Shown: positions 43,515-54,736 of the stretch, piece after piece
Layout: each line of letters begins with the position of its first letter
Numbering within the stretch: the stretch's first letter is position 1
NCBI GenBank assembly: GCA_033557465.1
Contig: CM066033.1
Coordinates: 390,235,289 to 390,299,288 of the forward strand
Reading direction: 5' to 3'
DNA: 64,000 nt
From: Ichthyophis bannanicus
Taxonomy: Eukaryota; Chordata; Amphibia; Gymnophiona; Ichthyophiidae
Translations under genes and position numbers: made by a program
The notes under the pieces: generated by a model
What the model was told of the DNA's origin: nothing
Databases searched by the model: none
The model's input: only the letters and a program-made list of their open reading frames with translations

Positions 43515-43955
43515 CAATTTTTACCACTTTAGCCTGTTTCCTGGTTCAAGATGGTGCACAAAATAACATTTCATTTCTATCCAAACATAAAATTACATAT
43601 CTAAACATTATAAAAATACCATCAAAATAAAAGCAATCCAATAAGCTTGATTAAACCCCAACAAACTCTTGTGCCCTTTGTTTCATCCAGAGGTCAAACA
43701 GCTATGTTTTTAGTTGTCTTTCCGGAACTCTGTATAAGTAATCTCACTTTTGAGTTCTGGCAATACATGCGTATGGACCAATTCCCTTCAAGAATTTAAA
43801 AACCAATGACAAATGTTTAAACACAACCCTATATCTGATTGTCTGCCAGTGCATGGAAACAAGGAAGTAGCCCTCCACTTTCAATCTGACAGCTATATTT
43901 TGTAATACAAAAGCCTCACTCTGATTCACCGTGCTTTCTATTATAATCAACCTCT
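43515..43955 (-). mobile_element. LINE 3' region fragment, minus strand
   Basis: CAATTTTTACCACTTTAGCC then ATTTCATTTCTATCCAAACA, and later CATTTGTC/CACAACCCTATATCTG, follow the pattern of the minus-strand L2-like 3' region also present at 49390-50460. Confidence 0.5.
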
Positions 43956-44352
43956 GAACTTTGCCTCCCTCATCTTTCCCTATATCCCATCTCGCACCCT
44001 CCGGCCTTCTCAGGCTCTCTTCTTAGCAGTTCCACCCACTCATGCCTAGGACTGGAAATCTCTTGCCACTGCACCTTTTCATTTCTAGGCCCTTCATTAT
44101 GTAACTCAATCCCACTTCACTTCTTTCCCTAAATTTAAGCAAGCCCTCAAAACCTGGCTGTTTAACTTAGCTTTCGCTGAATACCTCGGGGACCAGGATT
44201 AGTGCTCCCTGTTCTCCCCCTCCTATTCCCTTCCCTTTTACTCTGTACTTTCCTTCCATTGTCTTCTTCTTTTTTTTTAAATTCTAAACTGCCTTGATGA
44301 CCTTCCATGTTTGAAGTGTGGTATAATAAGACTAGTAGATAAATAAATAACT
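43956..44352 (+). mobile_element. LINE 3' end fragment, plus strand
   Basis: The coding end ('FKQALKTWLFNLAF'-type, from about 44122) is followed by a 3' UTR and a GTAGATAAATAAATAA tail at 44335-44350. Confidence 0.65.
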
Positions 44353-44569
44353 GTAAATGGGCCAATCTTTCACAGCAATGCAAGACAGACAATGTTATAA
44401 TGATCGAGATGGGATGGGAGGACCACAGCCTGCGTTACCTTCCTTAGGTCATATTTCTTCAGATACAGATGAAGCTGTCGCAACAGCCGCAGTTTCACAA
44501 TCACTTTATCACAGAATCAGCTTGGGGGTCCATCGTCACTGCTGAGTCGGCAGACTATGAATTTCAGTC

Positions 44570-44910
44570 TGAACCTTAATAGTCTGAAGAAAAGTTCCAA
44601 ATTTCTCTCAGGAACACTTTTATCTGGGTTTACCACTCACAGCAGAACAGATTTCTCTGACTTAATTTTCAATATATTGTTTGTCATCCAAATCTCATAC
44701 TTACTAAGACAGGTCCTTATGACATCTTGAGTTTGCTCTATTAATTCTTTCAAAGGCGCAAATATTTGAACATCGTCTCCATAACAGTACAGTACTAACC
44801 CCAGATCTTTTAAATACTTCCGCAAAGGTCTCAACTGGGCTTTGCAAAGGACTGGGGACAGCGGAGACCCTTGTGGGACTCTACAATCTAATACCCAAGG
44901 AGCAGAAAAT
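44570..44910 (-). pseudogene. LINE reverse transcriptase fragment
   Basis: The minus-strand frame 44969-44637 reads 'DCRVPQGSPLSPVLCKAQLR' (motif B) and 'LVLYCYGDDVQIFAPL' (motif C as YGDD). It is a short fragment without flanking domains. The SINE at 44915 abuts it. Confidence 0.7.
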
Positions 44911-44914
44911 TGGA

Positions 44915-45206
44915 GGAGTAGCCTAGTGGTTGGGGCAAGGTACTTCAGGCCGGAAGGTCGGTGGTTCAAATCCCACTAGAGGACAGCAACCTTGGGCCGG
45001 AAGGACTGGGGTTTCTAGTCCCACAGGTGCTCCTTGTGGTCTTGGGCAAGCCACTTAACCCTCCATAGCCCATGTTCCCTGTAAAATAGTTATCTCCAAG
45101 TTATAATACCCTGTTCAATGTAATTTCTGTTTGTTCAATGTAAACCGCACTGATGCAGAATAGCGCGGTATATAAGAGAATGTAAATAAATAAATAAATA
45201 AATAAA
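44915..45206 (+). mobile_element. tRNA-derived SINE with LINE-like 3' end
   Basis: TAGCCTAGTGGTTGGGGCA (A-box region, about 44920), GTGGTTCAAATCCC (B-box, about 44961), CTCCTTGTGGTCTTGGGCAA, then TTCAATGTAAACCGCACTGA and GCGGTATATAAGAGAATG followed by (TAAA)n. The tail resembles the 3' end of the L2-like LINEs here, as expected if they mobilise it. A partial copy is at 48205-48385. Confidence 0.8.
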
Positions 45207-46790
45207 TTAACCTTCTGTTAGTGTCGATGAAGGAATGATTTAAAGCGAAACCATATTAATATGTTTCCAGCTATGACTGCAGCACTCAATCTCTCCACAA
45301 AGAATTATCTACAAGGCTGAGTGCTGCAGACAGATACACTGTAATGGGACTAAAAATCCTTCTTCATTCTTATCTCGCATTGACTATGTGTAAGCAAGCC
45401 TAGAACTGCATGACAACTTCACAGAATATGTTTTAGGACTCCATGACCTGCATGTTTGTTATGAAGACAGGCCTGACTTTGAGACAATGGCACCCATAGG
45501 CAGGACTGGGGAGCGATGCAGAAGGGATGTTTCTTCCCCACAGATCCTGGTCCTGAAGCAAGCAGAATCAGGCCCCCGTGTAGCCCTGCTATTTGGTGCC
45601 TTCAGAATTTGGCACACTAAGCAGTTGCCTATTCCTAAATCTGGGCCAGACATAAGATCTGGGTATTGTGTGCTTTTTCAGGTACCAACAGCTAGTTGGT
45701 AAGGCCAGGGCTCCCCTAAGCCCGGTTCCTCGGTTCCGCTGATGCGCGGCGTGGGCTCCCTGCCAGTCATGCTTCTTATCTCTCCAGGAGCCCTATGCTT
45801 GTGTTTTCTTTGTGTCTGCCTGTTTGTTAGCCCTGCCTGTGGCATCAGTGTTATGAATGAGTGAATAGACAAAGCCAAAAACCTAAGAAAAGCATATAGA
45901 TGTGCTGCAACTTGGCTTTTAGGGGGTTCTCTGAGGAATGGAAATTAAAATGTGCAATTGTTGATAGTCTTGCCCTTCTTTGTTGCCCATCGGTGTGGAG
46001 TGTTTGCTATTATCGAGACAAGAGTCTACACAGTGTGAACTCTTTCATAAATAATACATTAAGCAAAAGGAAATGGAAGAATGTGGGTCCGATATGAAAG
46101 AATCATTCCATTAAGCCGTGCTTGGATTGCTACGCTGCGGCACAGACCTCAAAGGGATCTGGAGAGCAGGGGCCTGCTGGCATTTTCCTGGCATCTTGCC
46201 ATGATGTACTTGGCAGGTTGATTTGTTTGAGATTTCTGTTCCTGTTGACATGCTGGTCCAGCTTTCTGAATGGGCTCACAGGATCTGCCACAAAGCAGCA
46301 CATGAAAACCTTTTTTTTCCTGATTATTTTAAGTTGTTGATCTTAAATATTCAGCCCAGGAAAAGCACATCTGTCTTAGGCTGTGGGGGTTGGAAGAAAC
46401 AGCAGGAAGTCAGCAGAGACGATGAGGATATCCATCCCTAGATCACACAGAGAATTCCAGATGGGTTCTTTTTGGGGCCTATGAGAAATCTATGATAACA
46501 TTGGAGGGGGGGCGGCTATCACAAAATCACATTTCTCAAATCCTAGTTAAGTCCATCTTGTCCCTCCTCCCCTAGTCCTAGTTCATGCCAATTGGAAAAT
46601 TAAACCACTTTGAATTTTCAGATGCGACTGTATCCAGAGGAACAAGTTGTTGTCTGTTCGAAGTAGTGTGGTTGCTGGGTTAGTCCTCTTGTAGGCATAG
46701 AAAAAATGTCAATAAACAAATATATATATAAGATGGTACATTTTTAAGCTGTCACAAAGGACAGCCTGTCAAATGATTTTCCTAATGGGC
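45207..46790. other. intronic sequence without recognised features
   Basis: About 1.6 kb in which I find no repeat domain or conserved exon. Open frames such as 45487-45702 are unsupported. Confidence 0.4.
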
Positions 46791-47150
46791 TTCACAATGA
46801 CTCAGGGCCAGCGCGTCCACTAGGCGATCTAGGCAGTTGCCTAGGACAGCAAACCCTGTGGGTGGCAGGGCGATCCCTGCTGCAGTGGACCTTAAAGCAC
46901 CCACGTGTGTGCACTCAGTCATGGCCTGCTGCTCTTGCCTCCCTCCGACAGGAAGTTGCATCAGAGAGAGGGAGGGGCAGGAGCCGCAGGCCGTGAATGC
47001 TTGCATGTGCGTGGGTACTTAAGATCTGTCATGGCTGTGCTGCTCCCAGGGAGGAAGGGATCTCTATACTATTCTCCCACCCTGAGGTGAGAATATCAAT
47101 GCTGGGTGATGGTGTACAGCAATGGCATGTGGGTGGGCCTGCTGTGGGAG
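46791..47150 (+). repeat. diverged copy of the ~330-bp interspersed repeat, 5' part
   Basis: GCGCGTCCACTAGGCGATCTAGGC begins as other family members do (ACTAGGCA.T), but the rest differs. G runs near 47148-47180. Confidence 0.4.
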
Positions 47151-47234
47151 GGGGGGGGGGGAAACTATTATGAGGGGGGGGGGCTGCTTGGGGCAGCAGA
47201 AACTCTTGGGGCAGCAGAAACTCTTGGGCGGCCC

Positions 47235-47490
47235 TGAATGACTGCCTTGTAAGCAGGGTTGGCCCAACTATTAGGAAAGACTAGATGGTCACCTAGGGCA
47301 GCAGCTTGTGGGAGACAGCAAAGGGCCGCAGAAGTCAACACAAAACAATAGATCCTGACAGTCAGACTCGAAGAGCCCTCAGCACATTCTATTACCTGCA
47401 GGGGGAGCGGGCACACACAGTTATGAATTCCAACAGGATTATTGTTGGAAGGCTGGTGTTCAGATGATCATGATTGTTGCATTTAATTGT
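47235..47490 (+). repeat. unclassified ~330-bp interspersed repeat, copy 3
   Basis: GGTTGGCCCAACTATTAGGA, AACAATAGATCCTGACAGTC, TATTACCTGCAGGG and GATGATCATGATTGTTG align with the 53310 and 10860 copies. A GGGGT run follows (47500-47530). Confidence 0.7.
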
Positions 47491-47789
47491 CAAACTCTCA
47501 AGTGGGGTGGGGTGGGGTGGGGGGGGGGGACAACCTAATGCAAAAACCCCCAACTAAAATAGATGTTTACTGGATAAATAAAAGAAAAGCCACCACTTCT
47601 CCAGTACTTTTTCACCTCTCTCTTGGCTTTGTCTTGTATCTTCCACTCAGTATTTGTGTCTTGTCTGTGTTAACGATATCTAAGTGACACTATTATACAG
47701 GTTCGAATCCACCAGAAAAGGTATCTAGAAAAAGTACCTGTGGTGTGAAAACACCAATAAGCACTGATGTTTTTTGTACCCTCAGAAAG

Positions 47790-48122
47790 ATCTTAATTAG
47801 TTAAAAGAGTTCAGAAAGAGGCTCAAAACACACATTTTCCAGGAATATTATGGGACAGTCACATAACACCAAATCGGACAGACAAGCATCCTCATCACGC
47901 ACACATTAGACTCTCCTTGATTCTCACTGTAAATAAGTCACCTGTAATCAACATATCGTACCCCCACCCTTCTTATTAGATGGATAGTTAAAATAACTCA
48001 GTTATTTTGTATCTGTTACAATGTTCTATGAATTTTATATGTAACTTAAGTTCTGTTGTGTTCAATGTAAACTGCATTGATAAACTGAAAGGCGGTATAT
48101 AAGAAATGTTAAATAAATAAAT
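47790..48122 (+). mobile_element. L2-like LINE 3' end fragment
   Basis: TTCAATGTAAACTGCATTGA then GAAAGGCGGTATATAAGAAA and TTAAATAAATAAATAG. It retains the end of the coding region near 47800. Confidence 0.7.
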
Positions 48123-48204
48123 AGCTGGAAAATAAATACTTAGATCTACAATTCATAAATACCTAGAAACAGAAGCCCTTTCAACCGCTGTGATGTCAAT
48201 ACTA

Positions 48205-48385
48205 CAGGTGCTCCTTGTGGTCTTGGGCAAGCCACTTAACCCTCCATAGCCCATGTTCCCTGTAAAATAGTTATCTCCAAGTTATAATGCCCTGCTCAAT
48301 GTAATTTCAGTTTGTTCAATGTAAACCGCACTGATGCAGAATAGCGCAGTATATAAGAGAATGTAAATAAATAAATAAATACTAC
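48205..48385 (+). mobile_element. SINE fragment (body and tail)
   Basis: From CTACAGGTGCTCCTTGTGGT to the (TAAA)n tail it is almost identical to 45014-45200, lacking the tRNA-derived head. Confidence 0.8.
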
Positions 48386-49370
48386 TAGTAGAATAGAAAT
48401 GCTACAACTAAATCTATATGCGTATTTCCCAACTTTACTTGTGCTCTGCCTAAACCACCCCCCCACCCCGCAATGCGTACTATGCACGTGCATTTCATGG
48501 TACACACTCTTGCACCTTCCCTAATTTTATAAAAGCCATTTTAGGTGCTCATACTGCCATACCTGCACTAAAATGACTATAAAATTACCATTTAAAGGGG
48601 TAATTTCATAACAGAGCACAAAACAAATTGTTTTAAAGTGCCTATTTTATGCGTATGTTATAAAAGGAACAACAAAATGCATACCAGAACACTAGTACTG
48701 ACGTCAACAGAAGTATTTTATGCATAAGAGAGGCACCAACAGATGAATACACTTAGCCAGTGTTATGGGCTCTTTCACCTATATAGCAATGTCATCCTAT
48801 ATCTCAGTTCTTAGCGGAAGAAACTGTGGGGCAGCATAGAAGGACATTTGCTATATAAGTGAGAGGACCTATAAAGTTGGCTAAGTTTAATCTTAAGGTG
48901 GTGCCACTTTTATTCATAAAATACTCTGACATAAGTGCTATTGATCTGATATGTGTTTTGTAGGGGTTTTTTTTAATGTGATTTAAACACTGGCACCTAT
49001 GAACCTTTTATAGAATAGACTCTCAGAACTATCCCCATTGGTATCCAAATGCGTCGAGGCAGGTGCATGAACTCTATGCATACACATTGCAACTCTTTCC
49101 CAGCTTCATCCAAGCTACGTCCCTGGGAATGCCTACATGTCTAGGTTGAGATGTGGAAAATTCCCATAGTATTTTAGAAGAGGTTCTGCCAGACGTAGAG
49201 CCTCTTGTAAAATAGGTGCAGGAGTGCAGGTTTTTTATATCTCTCCATGTCCAGTGTAAGCAGTGATTTACTATTTTTTTTAAAGCTGCACATGGGGAAA
49301 AAACATACAAGTACCTCCTCCCCACATGTGTATAGGAGCAGGGCAGGGGATGGGGATTGTTCAAGAGAGA
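48386..49370. other. intronic sequence without recognised features
   Basis: AT-rich. A G/C-homopolymer stretch lies near 48455. I see no coding or repeat signature. Confidence 0.4.
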
Positions 49371-49379
49371 ATGGTGGAA

Positions 49380-50460
49380 TGACTTTTTTATTTACAGTAT
49401 TTATTTATAAATGCTATATTGAATTTAATTTCTCGTAAGTCTAAACAGATTACAACAAAATCCATAATTAAAACATTAAACAAAACATGTTCATACATAA
49501 CAAATCAACAATAAAAGCTTCAACAAATAGTACTTCCTTATGAAAGCTATTAAGATCATCCAGAGACTCAATGTCATTAAGGAGCGAGTTCCAAAGGCCT
49601 GGGATAACTTCTGAAAATATTCTGGAATGTACTGTAGCTTATCTTCCTCACCTCACAGAAGGACATTTCAAGGTATTCTGAAGAAAATCCTGCATCAGTC
49701 GGTCATTTGAATGAAACAGTAGAAAGGATTTCAGATATTCAGAAGACAAACTTTCTAATGCTTTAAATACCATCACTAGTAACTTTAGTCTGCTCCTGTA
49801 CAATATTGGTAACCAATGTAATTTATATAAACAGAGTTATATAAACCTGTCCAGGGTTACATCAGTTTTTTGCCCTTAGAAACATAGAAACATGATGACA
49901 GAAAAAGACCACATGGCCTATCTAGTCTGACCTTCCATAACAACTACAACAGTCCCCATTTTACCTTTAGAGATCCTCTGTGCTTGTCCCATGCTTCTTT
50001 GAATTCAGTTACTGTCCTCATCTCTACCACCTCCACTGGGAGACTATTCCACGGATCCACTACTCTTTCCGTAAAGAAATATTTCCGCATATCACTCCTG
50101 AATCTATCACCCTTCACCCTCATCCCATGTCCCCTCGTAGCAGAACTTGCTTTCAATTGATCTTGACATACCAATTAGAACTCCAGCTGCAGAATTCTGA
50201 AGGAGCTGTAATACTTGCAGGGTAGAATTCAGAAGCCTGGAAAACACTTTACAGTAGTCTAAAGATGGAAATTCCATGGTTTGAAATCCTGTATGACAAT
50301 CACTTGCTGAGAACAACAGTCACAAACAATGCAGTAAACAAATTCTAAAGAAGACAGATTGAGCCATCTGTTTATATGAGATCTCAAATCAATCTGAGAG
50401 TCACAAACCACCCACAAATATGTCACCTCCAAATCAATATGGGGGTTCTTTTAGAAGCCT
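49380..50460 (-). mobile_element. L2-like LINE 3' portion, minus strand, split by a CR1 tail
   Basis: From TTGAATTTAATTTCTCGTAA to about 49875 and again from ATCTTGACATACCAATTAGA (about 50160) to about 50460. The interruption is a CR1 3' end at 49876-50160. No catalytic domain remains. Confidence 0.55.
49876..50160 (-). mobile_element. CR1 3' end fragment
   Basis: It begins TAGAAACATAGAAACATGATG. The minus-strand frame reads 'RKYFFTERVVDPWNSLPVEV', the C-terminus of CR1 ORF2. The same segment on the plus strand ends the CR1 at 61250. Confidence 0.8.
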
Positions 50461-50905
50461 TTTTCGTGATTTTCAAATGTAAAATCATGCATTTACACGT
50501 GGAAATGGTATCCATGTGGAAGCAGCCATTTTAGAACAGACTAAATTTACACATGAATATTCTTGCTATGTAGAAGATGCAACAAGGTATTCCGGGTGGC
50601 GGATTAGGGAATTGTATTCCCCATTTTGTATAGAGAATACAGGTATATAACAAAAATTGTCCACATCGGGCTTTACACCTGCTCCCTGGCACATTTAGGG
50701 GCATGTTTACTAAAACCCCGCTAATGTGCGGGCCGCGGTAGTGTGCGGATGCCATATAAGGAGTGGGCATTCCGTCCTGAAAAAGAAAATCCGGAATTTA
50801 CATATGCGCTAAGGTGTGCGGCGCCCATGTGCGCCCCGCACATTAGCGCATGAGATAGCTGCACGGGAGGCATAAGTGGTGTGCTGATGTGCAAAAAGAC
50901 GAGCA

Positions 50906-50976
50906 GAGCCACAGCACAATGGTCAAGGCACTTACCAATGGTGCAAAAATCAGGGGTTCAATCCCCCACAGTGTCC
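50906..50976 (+). ncRNA. tRNA-like module, second element copy 1
   Basis: CACAGCACAATGGTCAAGGC and GGGGTTCAATCCCCC; the B-box is perfect. Confidence 0.45.
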
Positions 50977-51135
50977 AATGAAGACAGCTGGCTGAGGCTT
51001 TAATTTATGAGGCATTTAAATAATGGGCAGCATAAGGCGGCACCCTGATGGGCATAAGGCAGCACGCTAATGTTTTCGGAGGCATTTTAATACTGGGCGA
51101 CATAAGGCGGCGCGCTGATGAGCACACAGAAGAGC

Positions 51136-51202
51136 AGAGTCACAGCACAATGGGTAAGACACTGACCAATGTTGCAGGGATCAGGGGTTCAATCCCCCAC
51201 AG
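51136..51202 (+). ncRNA. tRNA-like module, second element copy 2
   Basis: CACAGCACAATGGGTAAGAC and GGGGTTCAATCCCCC, in a repeat unit of about 220 bp. Confidence 0.45.
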
Positions 51203-51345
51203 TGCTCAATGTAGACAGCTGGCTGAGGTGTTACTTTAGGAGCTAGTCTAATATTGTGCAGCATTAGGCAGCGTGCTATTGATTTAGGAGGCTTTTTAAT
51301 ATTGGGAGGCATAAGGCGGCGCGCTAATGTGCAAGCACAGGAACA

Positions 51346-51412
51346 GAACCACAGCACAATGGGTAAGACACTGACCAATGGTGCAGGGATCAAGGGTTCA
51401 ATCCCCCACAGT
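51346..51412 (+). ncRNA. tRNA-like module, second element copy 3
   Basis: CACAGCACAATGGGTAAGAC and AGGGTTCAATCCCCC. Confidence 0.45.
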
Positions 51413-51719
51413 GCCCAATGAACAAGGCTGGCTGAAGCATTACATATTATGGGAAAGATTGCTTTTGGAGTCATTTTATGTTTATTTTAATTATCACTAC
51501 TAGCAAATGCACTCTCAAAGCGTGTTAACATAAGGCGCCCTATAAGGCACATTTTAAAGTGCACTGTCTGCCAAGGCACCCTAGAATGTTGCTTATAGGG
51601 CGCTTTAGAGGGTGCCGTATGAGGTACCGCAAGGTCAGGGTACTGTTTTTTATGGCAGCACTGTGCAGTTTAAGGAATGAAAAGCATAAGTAGGTCCGCT
51701 GACAGGCAAGGAGGAGCAG

Positions 51720-51785
51720 CAGTGGAGCACAATGGTTAAGGCACTGACTGCTGATACAGGGGTCATGAGTTTGCTCCCCAGGGTG
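51720..51785 (+). ncRNA. tRNA-like module, second element copy 4 (degenerate)
   Basis: GGAGCACAATGGTTAAGGCA and GAGTTTGCTCCCC. The B-box has lost its conserved A. Confidence 0.35.
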
Positions 51786-52480
51786 CCTAATACATAAGGC
51801 TGGCTGTGGCATCAGCTTTGCAATGTACATATTTTTTCCTGCAGCACTTTATTTTTATTTTATTAATTGCTGCCAGCAAACACGCCCTCATGTGCCATAA
51901 GTGAAGGTGCCGTATAAGGCACCCTATAAGGCACTCCATAGGGCACATTATAAAGTGCACTGTCCGCCACAGCACCCTAAAATGTCCCCTATAGGGCACC
52001 CTATAAGTTGCGTCACAGGATAATGTATAGTGCACCTTATATGGACGGGAACCATAAGGTGCCCTATAGGGCGCCCTATAAAGCACCCTCAGAGGCACCT
52101 TATGGGTACAGTACGCTGAGGGTGTTTTTGCTGGCATCAAAATATGTACATTAAAAAAAGATAATGCATTGGACAACCCTATCAAATAACCCCTCTATGG
52201 GTTTGAAACCATGACCTCTAGCTTCACAGGCAGTGAAGTAACCATTGGGCTACAGCTCTATAGTTGCTACAAGCCCCTGGCTGGCTGCAGAGAGCCTGCA
52301 TGTCACCACACAGACAGTCTGCTGTGGTCACCAGGATAGGGTTAGCCCACCCATACCCATGATGCACTGCACATGCAAATCAGCTGTCCACAGATAGACA
52401 CAAGATGGGCAATGCACCCCCACAGCACCTCGGCCCGGTAGGGGGAAGTGACCATGTGCACCCCCACAGCACCTGGTTGA

Positions 52481-52996
52481 CTGTGGTAGGGTTGCCATGT
52501 ATCCCAGTCATGCCTTTTTGTTCTCTGTTTATTCTCCTTGTTGGAAAACGTGATTTTTGTTTTTTGTTTCTTTACTTTTTCAAAGAGCAGTTTCCTCTTC
52601 CTCCTATGTACTATCAGATCAATCGTGCTAGGGATGAGATCTGGCACCTACCAGGCTGGCCAGGGCTTCGGATGTTGCAGAGGAAGCGTCAGCCATCATG
52701 CAACGGTGACACCTAGTGGCTGGATTTAGGGTCCAGGCTTTCAGGGTCCGTTTAGAGTCCTGGTCAGAGGGCTGTTGCTGCAGTGATTGTGCTGAGCCAA
52801 TTCGGACTGAGTAAAATAGGGAGAAAAACCCTGGAAATTCAAAGGAGAAGGAGAAAACTGCTGCCTTCTTCTGCTAAAACTCTCTCCATAAAATCAAGAC
52901 ATTTGTGCAGCCTATCAGCCCACACCAGATGCACCATCTCACTGGGGCAGAAATGCAGTTCCTATGTGTCATATTTTCTTCAATGTGTGTTTGCAG
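52481..52996. other. HHIPL2 intron end, no recognised repeat
   Basis: Contains the polypyrimidine and branch region of the following exon. No other content recognised. Confidence 0.4.
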
Positions 52997-53079
52997 GCGG
53001 GCGCCTCCTGGGAAATGTAAATATAAACCTGTTCCAATAAAGGTGAAGAGTAAACTCGTACCATTTGTTCCAGAAGCAA
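52997..53079 (+). CDS. HHIPL2: HHIPL2 exon
   Basis: The acceptor GTGTGTTTGCAG ends at 52996 and the donor GTAAGC starts at 53080. It reads '[20 protein letters not shown]' then 'VPFVPEA', matching the conserved '[14 protein letters not shown]' string that follows the propeller in HHIPL proteins. It joins 16446 through a split arginine codon and ends with one base of a lysine codon. Confidence 0.93.
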
Positions 53080-53309
53080 GTAAGCCTTTAATTTTATTTT
53101 TACATGGTTCTGTTCTGACCACCTCAATGCATCACCACCTTCACAAAATGTTTTGGCTGATAATTCAGAATGAGTTTAGAACATAGTATTCCTGCTTTTT
53201 CTGTCTTTAGTTCACTTTTGAGGCACATCAGAAACCTCTGCTCTCTGATTCATCCAAAACAGCCCACAGCACAAATAACTGAGTAATAGCCTCAGGGAGG
53301 GGGACATTT

Positions 53310-53670
53310 GAGCAGGGCCAGCTCAACCATTAGGCAAGACTAGGCAGTCACCTTGGACAGCAGCGTCTGAGGGGTGGCAAAAAGCAACAGCAGTCAAAGT
53401 AAAACAATAGATCCTGATAGCCACACAAACTCTAAGAACCATCGGCATGTTCTTTTATGTGCAAGGACTATGGGCATACACACACACATATATAGTGCAA
53501 GGTTTCATATTTAAAAGTATGATCTCCAGTTATGCATTTTTACAGGATTGTTGGAGGGGTGGAATTGGGATGATCATGATTGTTGAGTTTATTTATCAAA
53601 ATCTTGGGGAGAGGAGGGAAGTCATAAGACTGAAGTTCACCTAGGGCACCTGATACCATTGCATTGGTCC
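53310..53670 (+). repeat. unclassified ~330-bp interspersed repeat, uninterrupted copy
   Basis: The best-preserved copy. It runs from GAGCAGGGCCAGCTCAACCA through AACAATAGATCCTGATAGCC and GATGATCATGATTGTTGAGT to CACCTAGGGCACC. It serves as the reference for where the SINE entered the 10860 copy. It lies in the last HHIPL2 intron. Confidence 0.75.
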
Positions 53671-54012
53671 CACACGTTAGCCCTCTCACTCGTGCCCAAA
53701 ATGTACAAGAGTGTGAATACTTTTGCAAGGCAATGAATCATTTACAGACTCCTCTCCCCAAATTATTTCCTCTGTCCTCCCTAATAACATCTTGCACCCT
53801 CTCCACTTTGTTCCCTCTACACTACTGAATAACCTTCTGCCTTCTCTAAGATTCCCTACTCTCCTCCTCTCCTCCTCAGTATTCCTTCTACTTTTCCAAG
53901 CAACTTCCTGTGATCTCCTTTTCATTTTCCTGCAACATACTTGACACTTATAACTGCATTTTTTGAAAGGATTTGAGCAGCAAAGCTTAAACAAGTTTAT
54001 ATTTTCCCCCAG

Positions 54013-54482
54013 AGACTGTCATTGAAATACTTACAGCACTGGCCAAAACTCCGAAGGCTTCTCTTACTACCCATCGGGCTCCACTAAAGCCATTACAAAG
54101 ACCAAAGCCAAGGAAGAAAGCTTCTCTGAGGAAAACTGTACCCCCGAAGCACACAAAAAGAGTCTCTTCGGCATGGGCTAACAGCATCAAACCTGTACCC
54201 GCTCACATAATACGTCTCTCAGGGAAGCCAACAAGATCCAGGAAGAAGCCCTCAGTCATGGACAGCCGGCATATCAGAGCAAAAGGATCCTCACTCAAGG
54301 ATGAGCCTAACGCTGGAGGCCAGACAAAGAAAATTCACCATGTCCCTCCTAAAGCCAGTGCTCCAAGACCAACATCAGTCCCTTCCCAGAAGAAGGCTGG
54401 ACAGCCTCATCGCAGAGTGCACAAGATCACTGCCGGAGAAATAATAAGGAAGGCAAAAAACGAACCAAGAGCTAAAACATAA
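54013..54482 (+). CDS. HHIPL2: HHIPL2 terminal exon
   Basis: The acceptor ATTTTCCCCCAG ends at 54012 and the TAA stop is at 54480-54482. It begins 'KTVIEILTALAKTP', aligning with the start of the last human HHIPL2 exon, and continues as a lysine/arginine/proline-rich tail of about 155 residues ('PLKPLQRPKPRKKASLRKTV', 'KITAGEIIRKAKNEPRAKT'). This low-complexity basic tail is characteristic of HHIPL2 and distinguishes it from HHIPL1, which ends in an SRCR domain. The tail appears longer than in mammals. No frame disruption, so the gene looks functional. Confidence 0.9.
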
Positions 54483-54736
54483 GAATGTAAAGGGTAAGAG
54501 GAAGAGCAGCCAAAAATAAAAAGGACAAGTAGCATATAAATGTTACAAAAACAGAAAATGATGACTGAAAGGGCTGGAAGGACCATCTAGTATGAATCTG
54601 CCAATTCCTTATCCAGTCTCCTGAAGATGAGCTACTTCTAATTTATCTGTTTTGTTTGTCTCTTTATAATTCTTTCCAATGTTGATTTGTAATCTGTTTA
54701 GGATGTAAGATTAGGCAGAATGTATATTTTTAAGCA

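Larger units (their letters stand above)
50698..52480. mobile_element. second Harbinger-related element, left part only
   Basis: It starts GGGGCATGTTTACTAAAACC, preceded by TTA (a preferred Harbinger target word). Inside are a GCTAATGTGCG-type motif cluster, four plus-strand tRNA-like modules, an AGGCACC array, one minus-strand tRNA-like module and the block CCCACAGCACCTCGGCCCGG. The order is the same as in 17660-19560. No right terminal repeat or transposase is present. The end at about 52480 is where similarity to the first element stops. Confidence 0.7.

Noticed and set aside
45487..45702. ORF 'MAPIGRTGERCRRDVSS...' as a gene
   Set aside because: Open on both strands, short, with no splice context or homology.
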